DNA of 64,000 nt. Origin: Paenibacillus solanacearum. GTDB lineage: Bacteria; Bacillota; Bacilli; Paenibacillales; NBRC-103111. The translations under genes were made by a program, and so were the position numbers. The number at the start of each line of letters is the position of its first letter. The first letter of the stretch is position 1. The notes below the pieces were generated by a model. The model searched no databases. It was given only the letters and a program-made list of their open reading frames with translations, and was not told where the DNA came from. Shown piece after piece: positions 17,543-26,343 of the stretch. Where the stretch lies: assembly GCF_910593845.1 (NCBI RefSeq), contig NZ_CAJVAS010000012.1, positions 124,001-188,000 of the forward strand, read 5' to 3'.

Positions 17543-19878
17543 AACGCGGTCCGGAGGTTCATGTTTTCGGCATTCGGCACTTGTCTCCCGGCGGCGCGTA
17601 TCATCTGCTGTCGTTTTTGGATGAGGTGCAGCCGACGGCTGTGCTGGTGGAAGGCCCAAGCGACGCCAGCGGGTATATCCGGCAGCTCACCGCGCGGGGC
17701 GTCGTTCCGCCGATCGCGATCCTGGCTTATACGGACCGGCTGCCGGTTCGCACGCTGCTGTACCCATATGCGGACTATTCGCCGGAGTATCAGGCGTTCC
17801 GATGGGCCGAACGGAACGAGGCGCATGCCGCGTTTATCGATTTGCCTTCGACCCCTGCGCTCGCCCTGTACGATCTGCGGAACCGGAGAGACCGATCGCG
17901 GGAAGAAGGCGACGCGGCTGCCGGGCGGGACGATGAAGATTATTCGTCCTACGTTCGCCGTCAGCGGGCGCCGTACGATAAGCTGGCCGAGCTCTCGGGC
18001 GAACCCGATTATGAGGCGTACTGGGAGCGGCAGTTCGAGCATCGGACGGAAAAAGACGCCTACCGGCAGGCGATCTCCGAGTTTTCGGTGCGGATGCGGG
18101 AGCTGACGGAACCGGAGGAGTGGAGCTACGCGCCGGAAGAAGCGGCGTACAACGACATTCGCGAAGCGTATATGCGAAGGAAAATCGCGGAGACGATCGA
18201 AGCCGGCCATCGTCCGGAGCGGATCGTCGTGGTGACGGGCGCGCATCATGCCGCGGCGCTCACGCTCCGGCTGCCGGCGATGACGGATAAGGAGCTGAAG
18301 GGGCTGCCCCGGACGACAACCAAGCTCACTCTGATGCCTTATTCCTACTATAAGCTGTCCTCGCAATCGGGCTACGGGGCGGGGAATCAGGCACCGGCTT
18401 ATTTCGATTTGTTCTGGCAGTGCCTGCGGCAGGACGACTTAAGCAGGCTCCCTTCGTTGTACTTATCGAAGGTGGCTTCCCGCCTTCGGGAACAAGGCAC
18501 GTTCCGCTCGACCGCCTCGCTCATCGAAGGCGTGCGGCTGGCGGAAGCGCTGGCGGCGCTGCATGACGGAAGCCGCCCCACGTGGAAAGACCTGCGGGAC
18601 GCCGCCGTCGTCTGTCTCGGCTACGGCGAGCTGTCCGTCGTCGCGGAAGCGCTGGCCCGGACCGATATCGGCACCGCCATCGGCCGGCTTCCCGAAGGCG
18701 TGAGCCAGACGCCGGTTCAGGACGACATGAACCGCGAGCTGAAACGGCTCAAGCTGGAGAAGTACAAGACGGCGGTCGCCGCGACGCTGGAGCTCGACCT
18801 GCGCGAGAACCGCCGGGTGAAATCCGAGGAGGCAGCATTCATTGACCTGCATCGGTCCGTCTTCCTGCACCGGCTGGAGCTGCTCGGCATTGCATTTGCC
18901 CGGAAGCAGCGCGTACAGCAGCAATCCGCCTCGTGGGCGGAAAGCTGGGTGCTGCAGTGGACGCCGGAGGCGGAGATTCAAGCGGTGGAATCGACGCTGA
19001 AAGGGGAGACCGTCGAGCTGGCGGCCGCCTTCGTGCTAAAGGAGCGGCTCGAGAGCTGCCTGGAGCTCGCGGAGGCGTCGCGCCTCATTCGGCTCGCCTG
19101 CGATTGCGAGCTGACCGCGCTGATGGAGCAGGCGCGATCCGTGCTGCAGGCGCTGGCCGTGGAATCGGGCAGCTTCGAGCAGATTGCGGCGGCGGCCTAC
19201 GAGCTGTCCGTCTTTATCCGGTACGGCTCGGTTCGCCGAGTCGACACGGCGCCGCTCGTCCCTCTGCTCGAGCAGCTGTTTCTGCGGGGCTGCCTGCTGC
19301 TGAACGACGCCGCGGCCTGCAACGACGACGCTGCGCACGGCATGGCCCAAGCGATGCAGCGGATGCACCTGATAGCGCAGGACGACCATGAGGCGGTCGA
19401 CGACGCGCTCTGGCTCGCGAAGCTTCACGAGCTGGCGGAGCGGGACGACCGCAACGCGCTGCTGTCGGGCCTCGCTTTTGCCGTGCTGCTCGAACGCGGC
19501 GAGCTGCCGGATGAGCGTGTGGCCCGGGAAGTGTCGCGCCGGCTCTCGCCCGGCATCCCGGCCGATGTCGGCGCCGGCTGGTTCGAGGGCTTGTCGATGC
19601 GCAACCGCTATGCGCTGCTGTCCCGGCTGGCCTTATGGGAGCAGCTCGACGCATATATCGGGTCGCTCGAGCCGCAAGCGTTCCAGCGCTCGCTTGTCTT
19701 TTTGCGCCGCGCGTTCGGCTCCTTCGAGCCGCGGGAGAAAGCGGCCGTAGCCGAAATGATGGGAGACCTCTGGGGCGCCGGAGCCGACGTGGTCGGCGCG
19801 CGGCTGCAGCAGCCGCTGAGCGAGGAGGAGATCCGGATGCTCGATGAACTCAACCAATTTGATTTTGGAGACTTATAG
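17500..19878 (+). CDS. DUF5682-like protein with TIKI/TraB-like motifs (YehM-like)
   Basis: A 792-residue cytoplasmic protein. The N-terminal part has VHVFGIRHLSPGGAYHL (H27, S29, P30), then PTAVLVEGPSD (E51) and, near residue 249, VVVTGAHHAAAL (H249, H250). This order (G-x-x-H-x-S-P, an acidic E after a hydrophobic strand, a late G-x-x-H) is the pattern I know from TraB/TIKI and ChaN/EreA-type proteins, some of which are metal-dependent hydrolases. A hydrolytic role is therefore possible but unproven. The remaining ~500 residues are helical and Leu/Arg/Glu-rich. Placement between MoxR and VWA genes matches E. coli YehM, which as I recall carries DUF5682. It overlaps MoxR by 43 bases and ends 2 bases before the VWA gene. 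Confidence 0.8.
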   Translation: MEKSVLCVLGDERLERGPEVHVFGIRHLSPGGAYHLLSFLDEVQPTAVLVEGPSDASGYIRQLTARGVVPPIAILAYTDRLPVRTLLYPYADYSPEYQAFRWAERNEAHAAFIDLPSTPALALYDLRNRRDRSREEGDAAAGRDDEDYSSYVRRQRAPYDKLAELSGEPDYEAYWERQFEHRTEKDAYRQAISEFSVRMRELTEPEEWSYAPEEAAYNDIREAYMRRKIAETIEAGHRPERIVVVTGAHHAAALTLRLPAMTDKELKGLPRTTTKLTLMPYSYYKLSSQSGYGAGNQAPAYFDLFWQCLRQDDLSRLPSLYLSKVASRLREQGTFRSTASLIEGVRLAEALAALHDGSRPTWKDLRDAAVVCLGYGELSVVAEALARTDIGTAIGRLPEGVSQTPVQDDMNRELKRLKLEKYKTAVAATLELDLRENRRVKSEEAAFIDLHRSVFLHRLELLGIAFARKQRVQQQSASWAESWVLQWTPEAEIQAVESTLKGETVELAAAFVLKERLESCLELAEASRLIRLACDCELTALMEQARSVLQALAVESGSFEQIAAAAYELSVFIRYGSVRRVDTAPLVPLLEQLFLRGCLLLNDAAACNDDAAHGMAQAMQRMHLIAQDDHEAVDDALWLAKLHELAERDDRNALLSGLAFAVLLERGELPDERVAREVSRRLSPGIPADVGAGWFEGLSMRNRYALLSRLALWEQLDAYIGSLEPQAFQRSLVFLRRAFGSFEPREKAAVAEMMGDLWGAGADVVGARLQQPLSEEEIRMLDELNQFDFGDL

Positions 19879-19880
19879 CG

Positions 19881-21104
19881 ATGACGATGACGAACCCGAA
19901 TCCGAATTCGGAACAATTGAAGCGCTGGCGGCTTATTCTGGGCGCCGCTTCCGAGGAAAAGCTGCAATCGTACGGCGCCGGCGGCCGCATCCTTGACGAG
20001 GAGTCGGCCATCATGGACGAGGCGCTGGCCGCGATCTACGACGAGACGCACGAATCTGCTGGCGAAGCCCGCAGCGGCGGGAACGGCTCCCGCAGGGCGG
20101 GGCTCGGGCCTTCGTCACCCAAGCTGGCCAAATGGCTGGGCGATATCCGCAGCTTTTTCCCGCCTGACATCGTCTCGGTCATCCAGACGGATGCGATCGA
20201 GCGCAAAGGGCTGAAGCAGCTGCTGTTCGAACCGGAGCTGCTGTCCCAGGTCAAGCCGGACATCCAGATGGTGGCCACGCTGATGGCGCTGAAGGGGCAA
20301 ATTCCCGAGAAGACGAAAGATTCCGCGCGGCAGCTGGTGAAAGCCGTCGTCGATGAAATCGTGAAGCGGATGGCTCAAGATTTGCAGCGCGCCGTAACTG
20401 GAGCGCTGAACCGTAGGCGGCATTCGCCGCTGCCTTCGTCCACCGGGCTTGATTGGAATACGACGATCCGCAAAAACCTGCGGCATTTCGATCAGGAGCG
20501 CAAGCTGCTCATTCCCGAGAAGGTGTACTTTTTTGACCGTGCCCGCCGCAGCAAGGAGTGGACGGTCATTCTCGATATCGACCAGAGCGGTTCGATGGCC
20601 GGATCGGTCATTTATGCTTCGATCGTCGGCTCGATCTTCGCCAGCATGCCTGCGCTCGAAACCCGGGTCGTCGCCTTCGACACCGAGGTCGTCGACCTGA
20701 GCGAGCAGTGCGCCAATGATCCGGTCGATATGCTGTTCGGCATTCAGCTCGGCGGCGGGACGGATATTAACAAGTCGATTGCGTACTGCGAACCGTTTAT
20801 CACCGAGCCGAAAAAAACGCTGTTCCTCCTCGTCTCCGATCTGTACGAGGGCGGCAACCGCACCGAAATGCTGCGCAGGCTGATCGATATGCACGAAGCC
20901 GGGGTGAAGACGATTTGCCTGCTCGCTTTATCCGACCAAGGCGTCCCATCGTATGACGAGGCTGTAGCCAAACGTCTGGCTCAGCACGGCATCCCCTGCT
21001 TCGGCTGCTCTCCGGATAAACTGCCGGAGCTGATAGAAGGAGCGCTGAAAGGCCATGATCTCGCCCTGCTGAGCGAACGGTTGAGGAGCGGGAAGCCAGT
21101 GTAA
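19881..21104 (+). CDS. VWA domain protein, CoxE/YehP-like
   Basis: A 407-residue protein ending the five-gene operon. A von Willebrand factor A domain fills the C-terminal half, with an intact MIDAS metal site: DxSxS as DQSGSM (D234, S236, S238), the Thr loop GGGTDI (T294) and the later Asp in LLVSDLYEG. The N-terminal ~200 residues are helical. VWA proteins of this type act as adaptors that a MoxR ATPase uses to load metals or remodel targets. ATG 19881 lies 10 bases behind GGAG. A hairpin follows 40 bases after the stop. Confidence 0.9.
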   Translation: MTMTNPNPNSEQLKRWRLILGAASEEKLQSYGAGGRILDEESAIMDEALAAIYDETHESAGEARSGGNGSRRAGLGPSSPKLAKWLGDIRSFFPPDIVSVIQTDAIERKGLKQLLFEPELLSQVKPDIQMVATLMALKGQIPEKTKDSARQLVKAVVDEIVKRMAQDLQRAVTGALNRRRHSPLPSSTGLDWNTTIRKNLRHFDQERKLLIPEKVYFFDRARRSKEWTVILDIDQSGSMAGSVIYASIVGSIFASMPALETRVVAFDTEVVDLSEQCANDPVDMLFGIQLGGGTDINKSIAYCEPFITEPKKTLFLLVSDLYEGGNRTEMLRRLIDMHEAGVKTICLLALSDQGVPSYDEAVAKRLAQHGIPCFGCSPDKLPELIEGALKGHDLALLSERLRSGKPV

Positions 21105-21143
21105 CGATTTTGCATTTCAATGCAGGCAGCTGAACGTACAGCT

Positions 21144-21180
21144 CGCCGGGAATGTTTTTCGCTCCCGGCGGGTTATTTGC
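21144..21180 (+). terminator. Probable terminator of the SWIM-MoxR-VWA operon
   Basis: Perfect 8-bp stem CGCCGGGA/TCCCGGCG (21144-21151 with 21163-21170) followed by GGTTATTTGCGTTTT, a weak T-rich tail. Confidence 0.5.
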
Positions 21181-21312
21181 GTTTTGAACAGCCGATGGAT
21201 CAAATCGTAGTGTTAGACATTCTCCTATATAGCAATCGTTTAGCGGAAGGCTGTCGGGTCCATCTGAAAATTATGCAAACGTTCTGTACCCTGAATGATG
21301 GTTGCATATTAA

Positions 21313-21337
21313 AATTAAATTAGATATATATTTAATT
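21313..21337. repeat. AT-rich inverted repeat upstream of the phosphatase gene
   Basis: AATTAAAT (21313-21320) and ATTTAATT (21330-21337) with a 9-base spacer, inside a very AT-rich patch 47-71 bases before the start at 21384. It may mark an operator or promoter; no factor is suggested. Confidence 0.35.
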
Positions 21338-21383
21338 AGATAGATGCTGAATTATTCGGTCGATAATATAGGAGGTTTATGTA

Positions 21384-22001
21384 ATGAACACCACTTTCTA
21401 TCTCATCAGGCATGCGCTGAAACAGAAAGCGATCGGCGATGTTCCCATAACCCCCGAAGGTAAAATACAAGCCAAACGGACCGCTCGAGCATTGGCGAAC
21501 TTGCCGATTGCTGCTATCGTTACGAGTCCGCTCCGCAGGGCCAAACAAACCGCCGAGGTTATTGCTTCAACTGTGCAAACCTCTGTTTCCGTGGATCATC
21601 GGCTGCGAGAGCGCGCGAACTGGGGAGATCTGCCTAAGCAGACGTTTGAAGAGTTCGTCGCGATGTGGGAACGATGCACTCGTAATCCCGACTATAGACC
21701 GCCCGTTGGCGATTCTGCGAAGCTGGCCGGTTCTCGATTAGCTTCCGCCTTGGTCGAGTTGGCAGGGACGCATTCCCCGGACAGCAGCATCGTGATCGTG
21801 ACGCATGGCGGGATCATTACGGATTTTCTTGTACAGATGATTCCCGAGCATCAGCTTCAAGTATGGCACCCTCATTTTGTCGCGGTACAAAGCGATCTTG
21901 TTCCCGAATGTTCGATCACGAAGCTGGTTTATGCGGAGGGTCGTTTCCAAATGGTTGATTTTGCATCGGTAGTGCACCTGCAAGGCGATGATGCAATATA
22001 A
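21384..22001 (+). CDS. Histidine phosphatase family protein (phosphoglycerate-mutase-like)
   Basis: A 205-residue member of the histidine phosphatase superfamily. The catalytic start is YLIRHALKQK (RHA instead of the common RHG), followed by ITPEGKIQAKRTA, SPLRRAKQTAEVI and the second catalytic His in VIVTHGGII. A strong AGGAGG lies about 8 bases before ATG 21384. The gene stands alone between the VWA operon and the germination operon. The substrate is unknown; relatives include sugar-phosphate and nucleotide phosphatases. Confidence 0.88.
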   Translation: MNTTFYLIRHALKQKAIGDVPITPEGKIQAKRTARALANLPIAAIVTSPLRRAKQTAEVIASTVQTSVSVDHRLRERANWGDLPKQTFEEFVAMWERCTRNPDYRPPVGDSAKLAGSRLASALVELAGTHSPDSSIVIVTHGGIITDFLVQMIPEHQLQVWHPHFVAVQSDLVPECSITKLVYAEGRFQMVDFASVVHLQGDDAI

Positions 22002-22140
22002 GGTTGAAGTCAGTCCCTAAGAAGTGTTGTTGCACGGCTTTCGCTGCATTTCCTTATCTCGCAGTACTTGCAAAAAGATGCATGATATAACGTTTTTTGG
22101 AAACAGTAAGAGTACGTCTTTGCGCGAACAAGGGGTACGT

Positions 22141-23757
22141 ATGGGATTATTCAGAAGGTGGCTTAATCGCCGCGCTCCGTTCAACCGAAAAGTCGAGGAA
22201 GCTAAGCAGGCCGGCGACGAAACGCTTGAAGTCCGGACGCTGACTGCCAGTTTGGAGGCCAATCTTCGCATCGTTCGCTCGATGCTGGGAGCAAGCCCGG
22301 ATGTTATCGTCCGGACGATGGTCCATAAGCAGGCGGCCGATTTGCATTTTGCCCTGATTTATATTGACGGACTGGTCGATGCGCTATCCATCAACCAAAT
22401 GATTGCGGAAATCAACAAACAAGCCGAAATCGAAGGTCCGGAGCCTTGCAGCGCTGCCGGCTTTTACCGACTTCTTAAGGATCACGCTTTGGCAATCGGT
22501 TCGCTGGGAGAAGCGCTTACGCTGAATGATGTATGGAACGCCATATTTAACGGGAGCACCGTCATTATGGTGGACGGCTGCGTCACCGCCTTAACGGCGG
22601 ATACGGCGGGAGGGGACAGGAGGGCCGTCGAAGAGCCCAGCTCCCAAACCGTCATTCGCGGGCCGAAGGAAGGGTTTACCGAAAATTTCAGGACCAATAC
22701 CGCCATGATCCGACGCAAAATCAAATCGCCCGATCTGCGGATCGACTGCAAGACGATCGGTACCAAAACCCAGACCAATGTCGCCGTTATCTATTTGCAC
22801 GGCGTCGCCAACGATGAAGTCGTTAATGAAATTCATAAACGTCTTAACTCGATCGATACGGATAGCATTCTCGAGAGCGGATATATCGAAGAATTCATTC
22901 AGGATGCGGCGTATACCCCGTTTCCTACCGTCATGAACACCGAACGGCCGGATGCTGCGGCCGCGGGCATTTTGGAAGGGCAGGTAGTCATTCTGGTCGA
23001 CGGAACGCCGTTTGTATTGATTGCTCCCGTCACCTTCTTTAAATTTTTCCAGTCGAGCGAGGATTATTACCAACGATTTGATATCGCCTCGTTTTTAAGG
23101 TTGATCCGTTTCGTATCCTTTGTCGTATCCATGCTGCTTCCTTCGCTGTACATTGCGATTACGACCTTTCACCAGGAGATGCTTCCGACTACGTTGCTCA
23201 TCGGTCTCGCGGCCCAACGGGAGGGCGTACCGTTTCCCGCCCTCGTCGAAGCCATGCTAATGGAACTTACGTTCGAGGTGCTGCGCGAGGCCGGCGTTCG
23301 AATGCCGAGAGTGATCGGGCCTGCAATATCGATCGTAGGCGCTCTCGTTCTGGGGCAGGCCGCCGTGCAGGCCGGTTTGGTCTCGGGGGCTATGGTCATC
23401 GTCGTCTCGTTCACCGCGATTGCGAATTTTGTCATTCCGGCGCTCAATATGGCTACGGCGGCCCGTCTGATCCGCTTCACGCTCATGATACTCGGGGCGA
23501 CGCTGGGGCTGTTCGGCATCGTGTCCGGTTTGATGGCGCTGCTAATTCATATGTCCGGCTTGCGTTCCTTCGGGATTTCATACCTGCTGCCAGTGGCGCC
23601 GCTTGTTCCGGGAAATTTGAAGGACATTTTCGTACGTGTTCCATGGTGGAAGATGAATACCCGACCACGCTTGATCTCTCCAAATCATGTAAGGGAAGGG
23701 AAGCGCCAAAAACCCTCGCCGCCATCGCGGCCGCAACGCGACGAAAAGGACACATAG
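22141..23757 (+). CDS. gerKA: Spore germination receptor subunit A (GerKA/GerAA family)
   Basis: A 538-residue A-subunit of a Ger-type nutrient receptor in the spore inner membrane. A soluble N-terminal domain (about residues 50-280, with VRSMLGASPDVIVR and VAVIYLHGVAND typical of the family) is followed by about five to six transmembrane helices from the segment SFLRLIRFVSFVVSML onward. The C-terminus is short and basic. ATG 22141 is chosen because AAGGGG is 5 bases ahead and the upstream extension has no family features. It starts the operon A-B-C-D-B', with 17 bases before the next start. The symbol reflects family, not proven orthology. Confidence 0.93.
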   Translation: MGLFRRWLNRRAPFNRKVEEAKQAGDETLEVRTLTASLEANLRIVRSMLGASPDVIVRTMVHKQAADLHFALIYIDGLVDALSINQMIAEINKQAEIEGPEPCSAAGFYRLLKDHALAIGSLGEALTLNDVWNAIFNGSTVIMVDGCVTALTADTAGGDRRAVEEPSSQTVIRGPKEGFTENFRTNTAMIRRKIKSPDLRIDCKTIGTKTQTNVAVIYLHGVANDEVVNEIHKRLNSIDTDSILESGYIEEFIQDAAYTPFPTVMNTERPDAAAAGILEGQVVILVDGTPFVLIAPVTFFKFFQSSEDYYQRFDIASFLRLIRFVSFVVSMLLPSLYIAITTFHQEMLPTTLLIGLAAQREGVPFPALVEAMLMELTFEVLREAGVRMPRVIGPAISIVGALVLGQAAVQAGLVSGAMVIVVSFTAIANFVIPALNMATAARLIRFTLMILGATLGLFGIVSGLMALLIHMSGLRSFGISYLLPVAPLVPGNLKDIFVRVPWWKMNTRPRLISPNHVREGKRQKPSPPSRPQRDEKDT

Positions 23758-23774
23758 GGGGCTGGGAAGCACTC

Positions 23775-24878
23775 ATGGAACAAAAAATATCGTGGTTTCA
23801 GGGCATCTTGCTAATCATGAGTACGATTACGCCTACCGCTGTTTTGACGGTCCCGAGCATGGTCGTCCATTATTCCGGTCAAGATGCGTGGATCTCCATT
23901 CTGGTCGCTGTAATCGCAGGAGTCGCATTCTCCTTGCTCATCGGGGCCATATGCCGGCAAAATCGCAATACCGTTTTTCTGGATTGGTTAAAGGAGCGGT
24001 TAGGGGCGAAGCTCGGTACGTTTATCGGAATCCTGCTCACGTACTATTATTTTGTCACCTTTCTCGTGATCATACGCGAGTTCGTTAACTTTTTGGCGGA
24101 AAACGTGCTGACTCGAACCCCCGTCTACATCCTTATCCTATTGACGATAACCGTGGTCATGTACGCCGTAAGCATGGGGATCGAAGTCATCGCTCGGGTC
24201 AATCTGATCGTCATGCTGCTTTCTTTATTTATCTTGGTCGGCACCGTCATCCTGTTGATCAAGGATATTCACCCCCAGTACCTGCTTCCGGTCTGGGATC
24301 ATTCCGCAGCCCGGATTATGCAAGGAGGCATCGTTCCGGCGAGCTGGTTCTCGGAAGTGGCCGTTTTATTGCTGCTTGCGCCGTTTATGGCTCGCCCGGG
24401 GGACGCGGGCAAGGCGGGGATATGGGGAGTGGCCCTCGCCGGGGCCGAGCTTTGCATTATCGTGGTCGTCGTGGTCGCGGCATTCGGTCCCCGGCTCGTG
24501 ATGTACATGTCTTATCCGACCTTTAGTTTGATGGGGCTCATCCAGATCACCCGATATCTGGAACGGATCGACATCTTGTTCATATCGATCTGGATTTGCA
24601 TGATGTACTTGAAAATGGCGATCTTCATGTTCGGGACGTTTCACTGCTTCGTCCAAACGTGCCGCATACGAAGCGGCAAGCCCTTTCTGTTTGCGCTCGG
24701 CCTCCTTGCCGCGTTGAGTTCGCTTTACACATGGCCGAGGACGTCGGATTTGGCCCATTTCACCTCTTATCCGTTAAGTCCGTATTTACTCGCGTTCAAT
24801 GTACTGCTGCCCCTCGCCATTTGGTTCAGTTTATATTGGAGAAAGCCTGTTAGCGTTAGGAGTGACGAAATCGTATGA
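23775..24878 (+). CDS. gerKB: Spore germination receptor subunit B (GerKB/GerAB family)
   Basis: A 367-residue, ~10-helix APC-superfamily-like transporter fold protein, the presumed germinant-binding subunit. It opens with KISWFQGILLIMSTITPTAV, as GerAB proteins do. ATG 23775 lies just after the gerKA stop and behind a G-rich ribosome site; longer in-frame starts would fall inside gerKA. The stop overlaps gerKC by 4 bases (ATGA). A second B-type subunit is encoded at 26340, so the operon could assemble receptors with different specificities. Confidence 0.93.
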   Translation: MEQKISWFQGILLIMSTITPTAVLTVPSMVVHYSGQDAWISILVAVIAGVAFSLLIGAICRQNRNTVFLDWLKERLGAKLGTFIGILLTYYYFVTFLVIIREFVNFLAENVLTRTPVYILILLTITVVMYAVSMGIEVIARVNLIVMLLSLFILVGTVILLIKDIHPQYLLPVWDHSAARIMQGGIVPASWFSEVAVLLLLAPFMARPGDAGKAGIWGVALAGAELCIIVVVVVAAFGPRLVMYMSYPTFSLMGLIQITRYLERIDILFISIWICMMYLKMAIFMFGTFHCFVQTCRIRSGKPFLFALGLLAALSSLYTWPRTSDLAHFTSYPLSPYLLAFNVLLPLAIWFSLYWRKPVSVRSDEIV

Positions 24879-26095
24879 GGAAAACGGCAATATTCGTGCT
24901 AGTTCTCCTTTCATGCGCCGTTATGTCCGGCTGCTGGAACCGGATCGAGCTGAACGAGATTTCGATTATCGCCGGCACGGCCTTCGACCTGGAAGGGGAC
25001 GAATGGGAAGTATCGTACCAAGCGATTATTCCGTCCTCGATCTCGTCAGGCACGGGATTAACCAGCGGGGGAACCAACCAATCGCCTGTCAACGTCTTTA
25101 CAACCCGGGGGCGTACCATCCGCGAGGCCGTCAGTAAAAGCTCCAGTGAAAGTCCGCGCTGGCTTTTTTTCGCCCATAACAACATACTGATCGTCAGCGA
25201 AAAGGTGGCGAGACGGGGGCTTAGCCAAATTCTCGATCTTAGTTTCCGCAACCCCGACGCCAGAGAAACGGTAAACGTGCTCATTACGAAGGGGAGCGCA
25301 AGGGCGATCCTCGAGCAACTAATAAGCATCGAGAAAATTCCGGGCCAAGGTATTCGCGAAATCCTAAACAATGAATCGCGCAATTCTTCCCGGCTGCCTA
25401 GCGTCATGATGTACGAGCTCGCCATGGCGATGACGAGCGATGCAAAGAGCGCCATGATTCCGGAAGTCCTAATCTCCGGGGAACCCGAGGGCGATACGCT
25501 CGATGCGCTGAAGAAAACGAGCCAAACGTCGAAGCTCAGACTCGGGAAGCTCGCCGTACTGAGGGGAGACCAGCTGGCTGGCTGGCTCACGAAGGAGGAA
25601 GGACTTGGCGTATCCTTTATCACGAATAAAGTAAAGTCCAGTATCTTGTCGTTCTCGTGCAATGCACCGGATGGAAAAACGTACAATTCATCTTTTCGGC
25701 TGCTAAACTCCACGACAAAGCTGTCCCCCGTCAAGGAACGCGGATATTTCGTCATGAATGTAGATATTAAAGCCGGCGGTTACTTATTGGAAAGCGACTG
25801 CGTTTTGGATCTTTCCAAACCGGCAACGATCGATCGGCTGGAGCTTCAGCTGCAAAACGAAATTGTGCAAATCTTGGAGAAATCATGGCAGGCAGGCAAA
25901 CGTTTGAATGTCGACGTATTCGGATTTGCGGACGCCGTTCATCGAAAATATCCGAAGGAATGGAAAACAATAAAAGACGACTGGGAAGTCGTATTTCCCG
26001 AGATGGAAATGAAACCCCGCGTAACCGTCTCTATAGACCGGGTAGGTTTGAGCAACAAGTCGTTTAAAACGTTAAAAAAGGATGATGGAGGATGA
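24875..26095 (+). CDS. gerKC: Spore germination receptor lipoprotein subunit C (GerKC/GerAC family)
   Basis: A 406-residue lipoprotein. The signal peptide ends in the lipobox VMSGC (Cys 20), followed by WNRIELNEISIIAGTAFD, the usual GerAC beginning. The protein would be lipid-anchored at the outer face of the spore inner membrane and complete the receptor with A and B. It overlaps gerKB by 4 bases and the small D gene by 4 bases, so translation is coupled throughout. Confidence 0.94.
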   Translation: MRKTAIFVLVLLSCAVMSGCWNRIELNEISIIAGTAFDLEGDEWEVSYQAIIPSSISSGTGLTSGGTNQSPVNVFTTRGRTIREAVSKSSSESPRWLFFAHNNILIVSEKVARRGLSQILDLSFRNPDARETVNVLITKGSARAILEQLISIEKIPGQGIREILNNESRNSSRLPSVMMYELAMAMTSDAKSAMIPEVLISGEPEGDTLDALKKTSQTSKLRLGKLAVLRGDQLAGWLTKEEGLGVSFITNKVKSSILSFSCNAPDGKTYNSSFRLLNSTTKLSPVKERGYFVMNVDIKAGGYLLESDCVLDLSKPATIDRLELQLQNEIVQILEKSWQAGKRLNVDVFGFADAVHRKYPKEWKTIKDDWEVVFPEMEMKPRVTVSIDRVGLSNKSFKTLKKDDGG

Positions 26096-26343
26096 TGCCG
26101 AAAGCGGCCTTATGGATCGCGTTTTATGCCGTTGTGCTTTACCTGGGTATCCGATCCATGGCCGGAAAGCGGCATTGGCGGGAAATCGTATGGTACGTCT
26201 GCATTGCGGGGTGGTGCGCTTATTTAAGCTTAGGGAAGTTGTACGATTGGCCAAGGCTGTCGATCGTTTTTCCCGTCAATGCTTTGTTTCTGCCTATCGG
26301 CAAATGGATGGAACGATGGATGGGAGGTCCTCCGGGCGAATGA
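26092..26343 (+). CDS. Small two-helix membrane protein of the germination operon (GerXD-like)
   Basis: An 83-residue protein with two hydrophobic segments (KAALWIAFYAVVLYLGI and IVWYVCIAGWCAYLSL), flanked by basic residues. Small two-helix 'D' proteins are encoded in several Ger operons and modulate the receptor. It begins with ATG ATG overlapping the gerKC stop and ends with an ATGA overlap onto the second B gene. Position, size and topology support the call; the sequence itself is not strongly conserved. Confidence 0.75.
   Translation: MMPKAALWIAFYAVVLYLGIRSMAGKRHWREIVWYVCIAGWCAYLSLGKLYDWPRLSIVFPVNALFLPIGKWMERWMGGPPGE

Noticed and set aside
21120..21323. 67-codon frame downstream of the VWA gene
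   Set aside because: It contains the operon terminator hairpin, has no good ribosome site and looks like chance coding.
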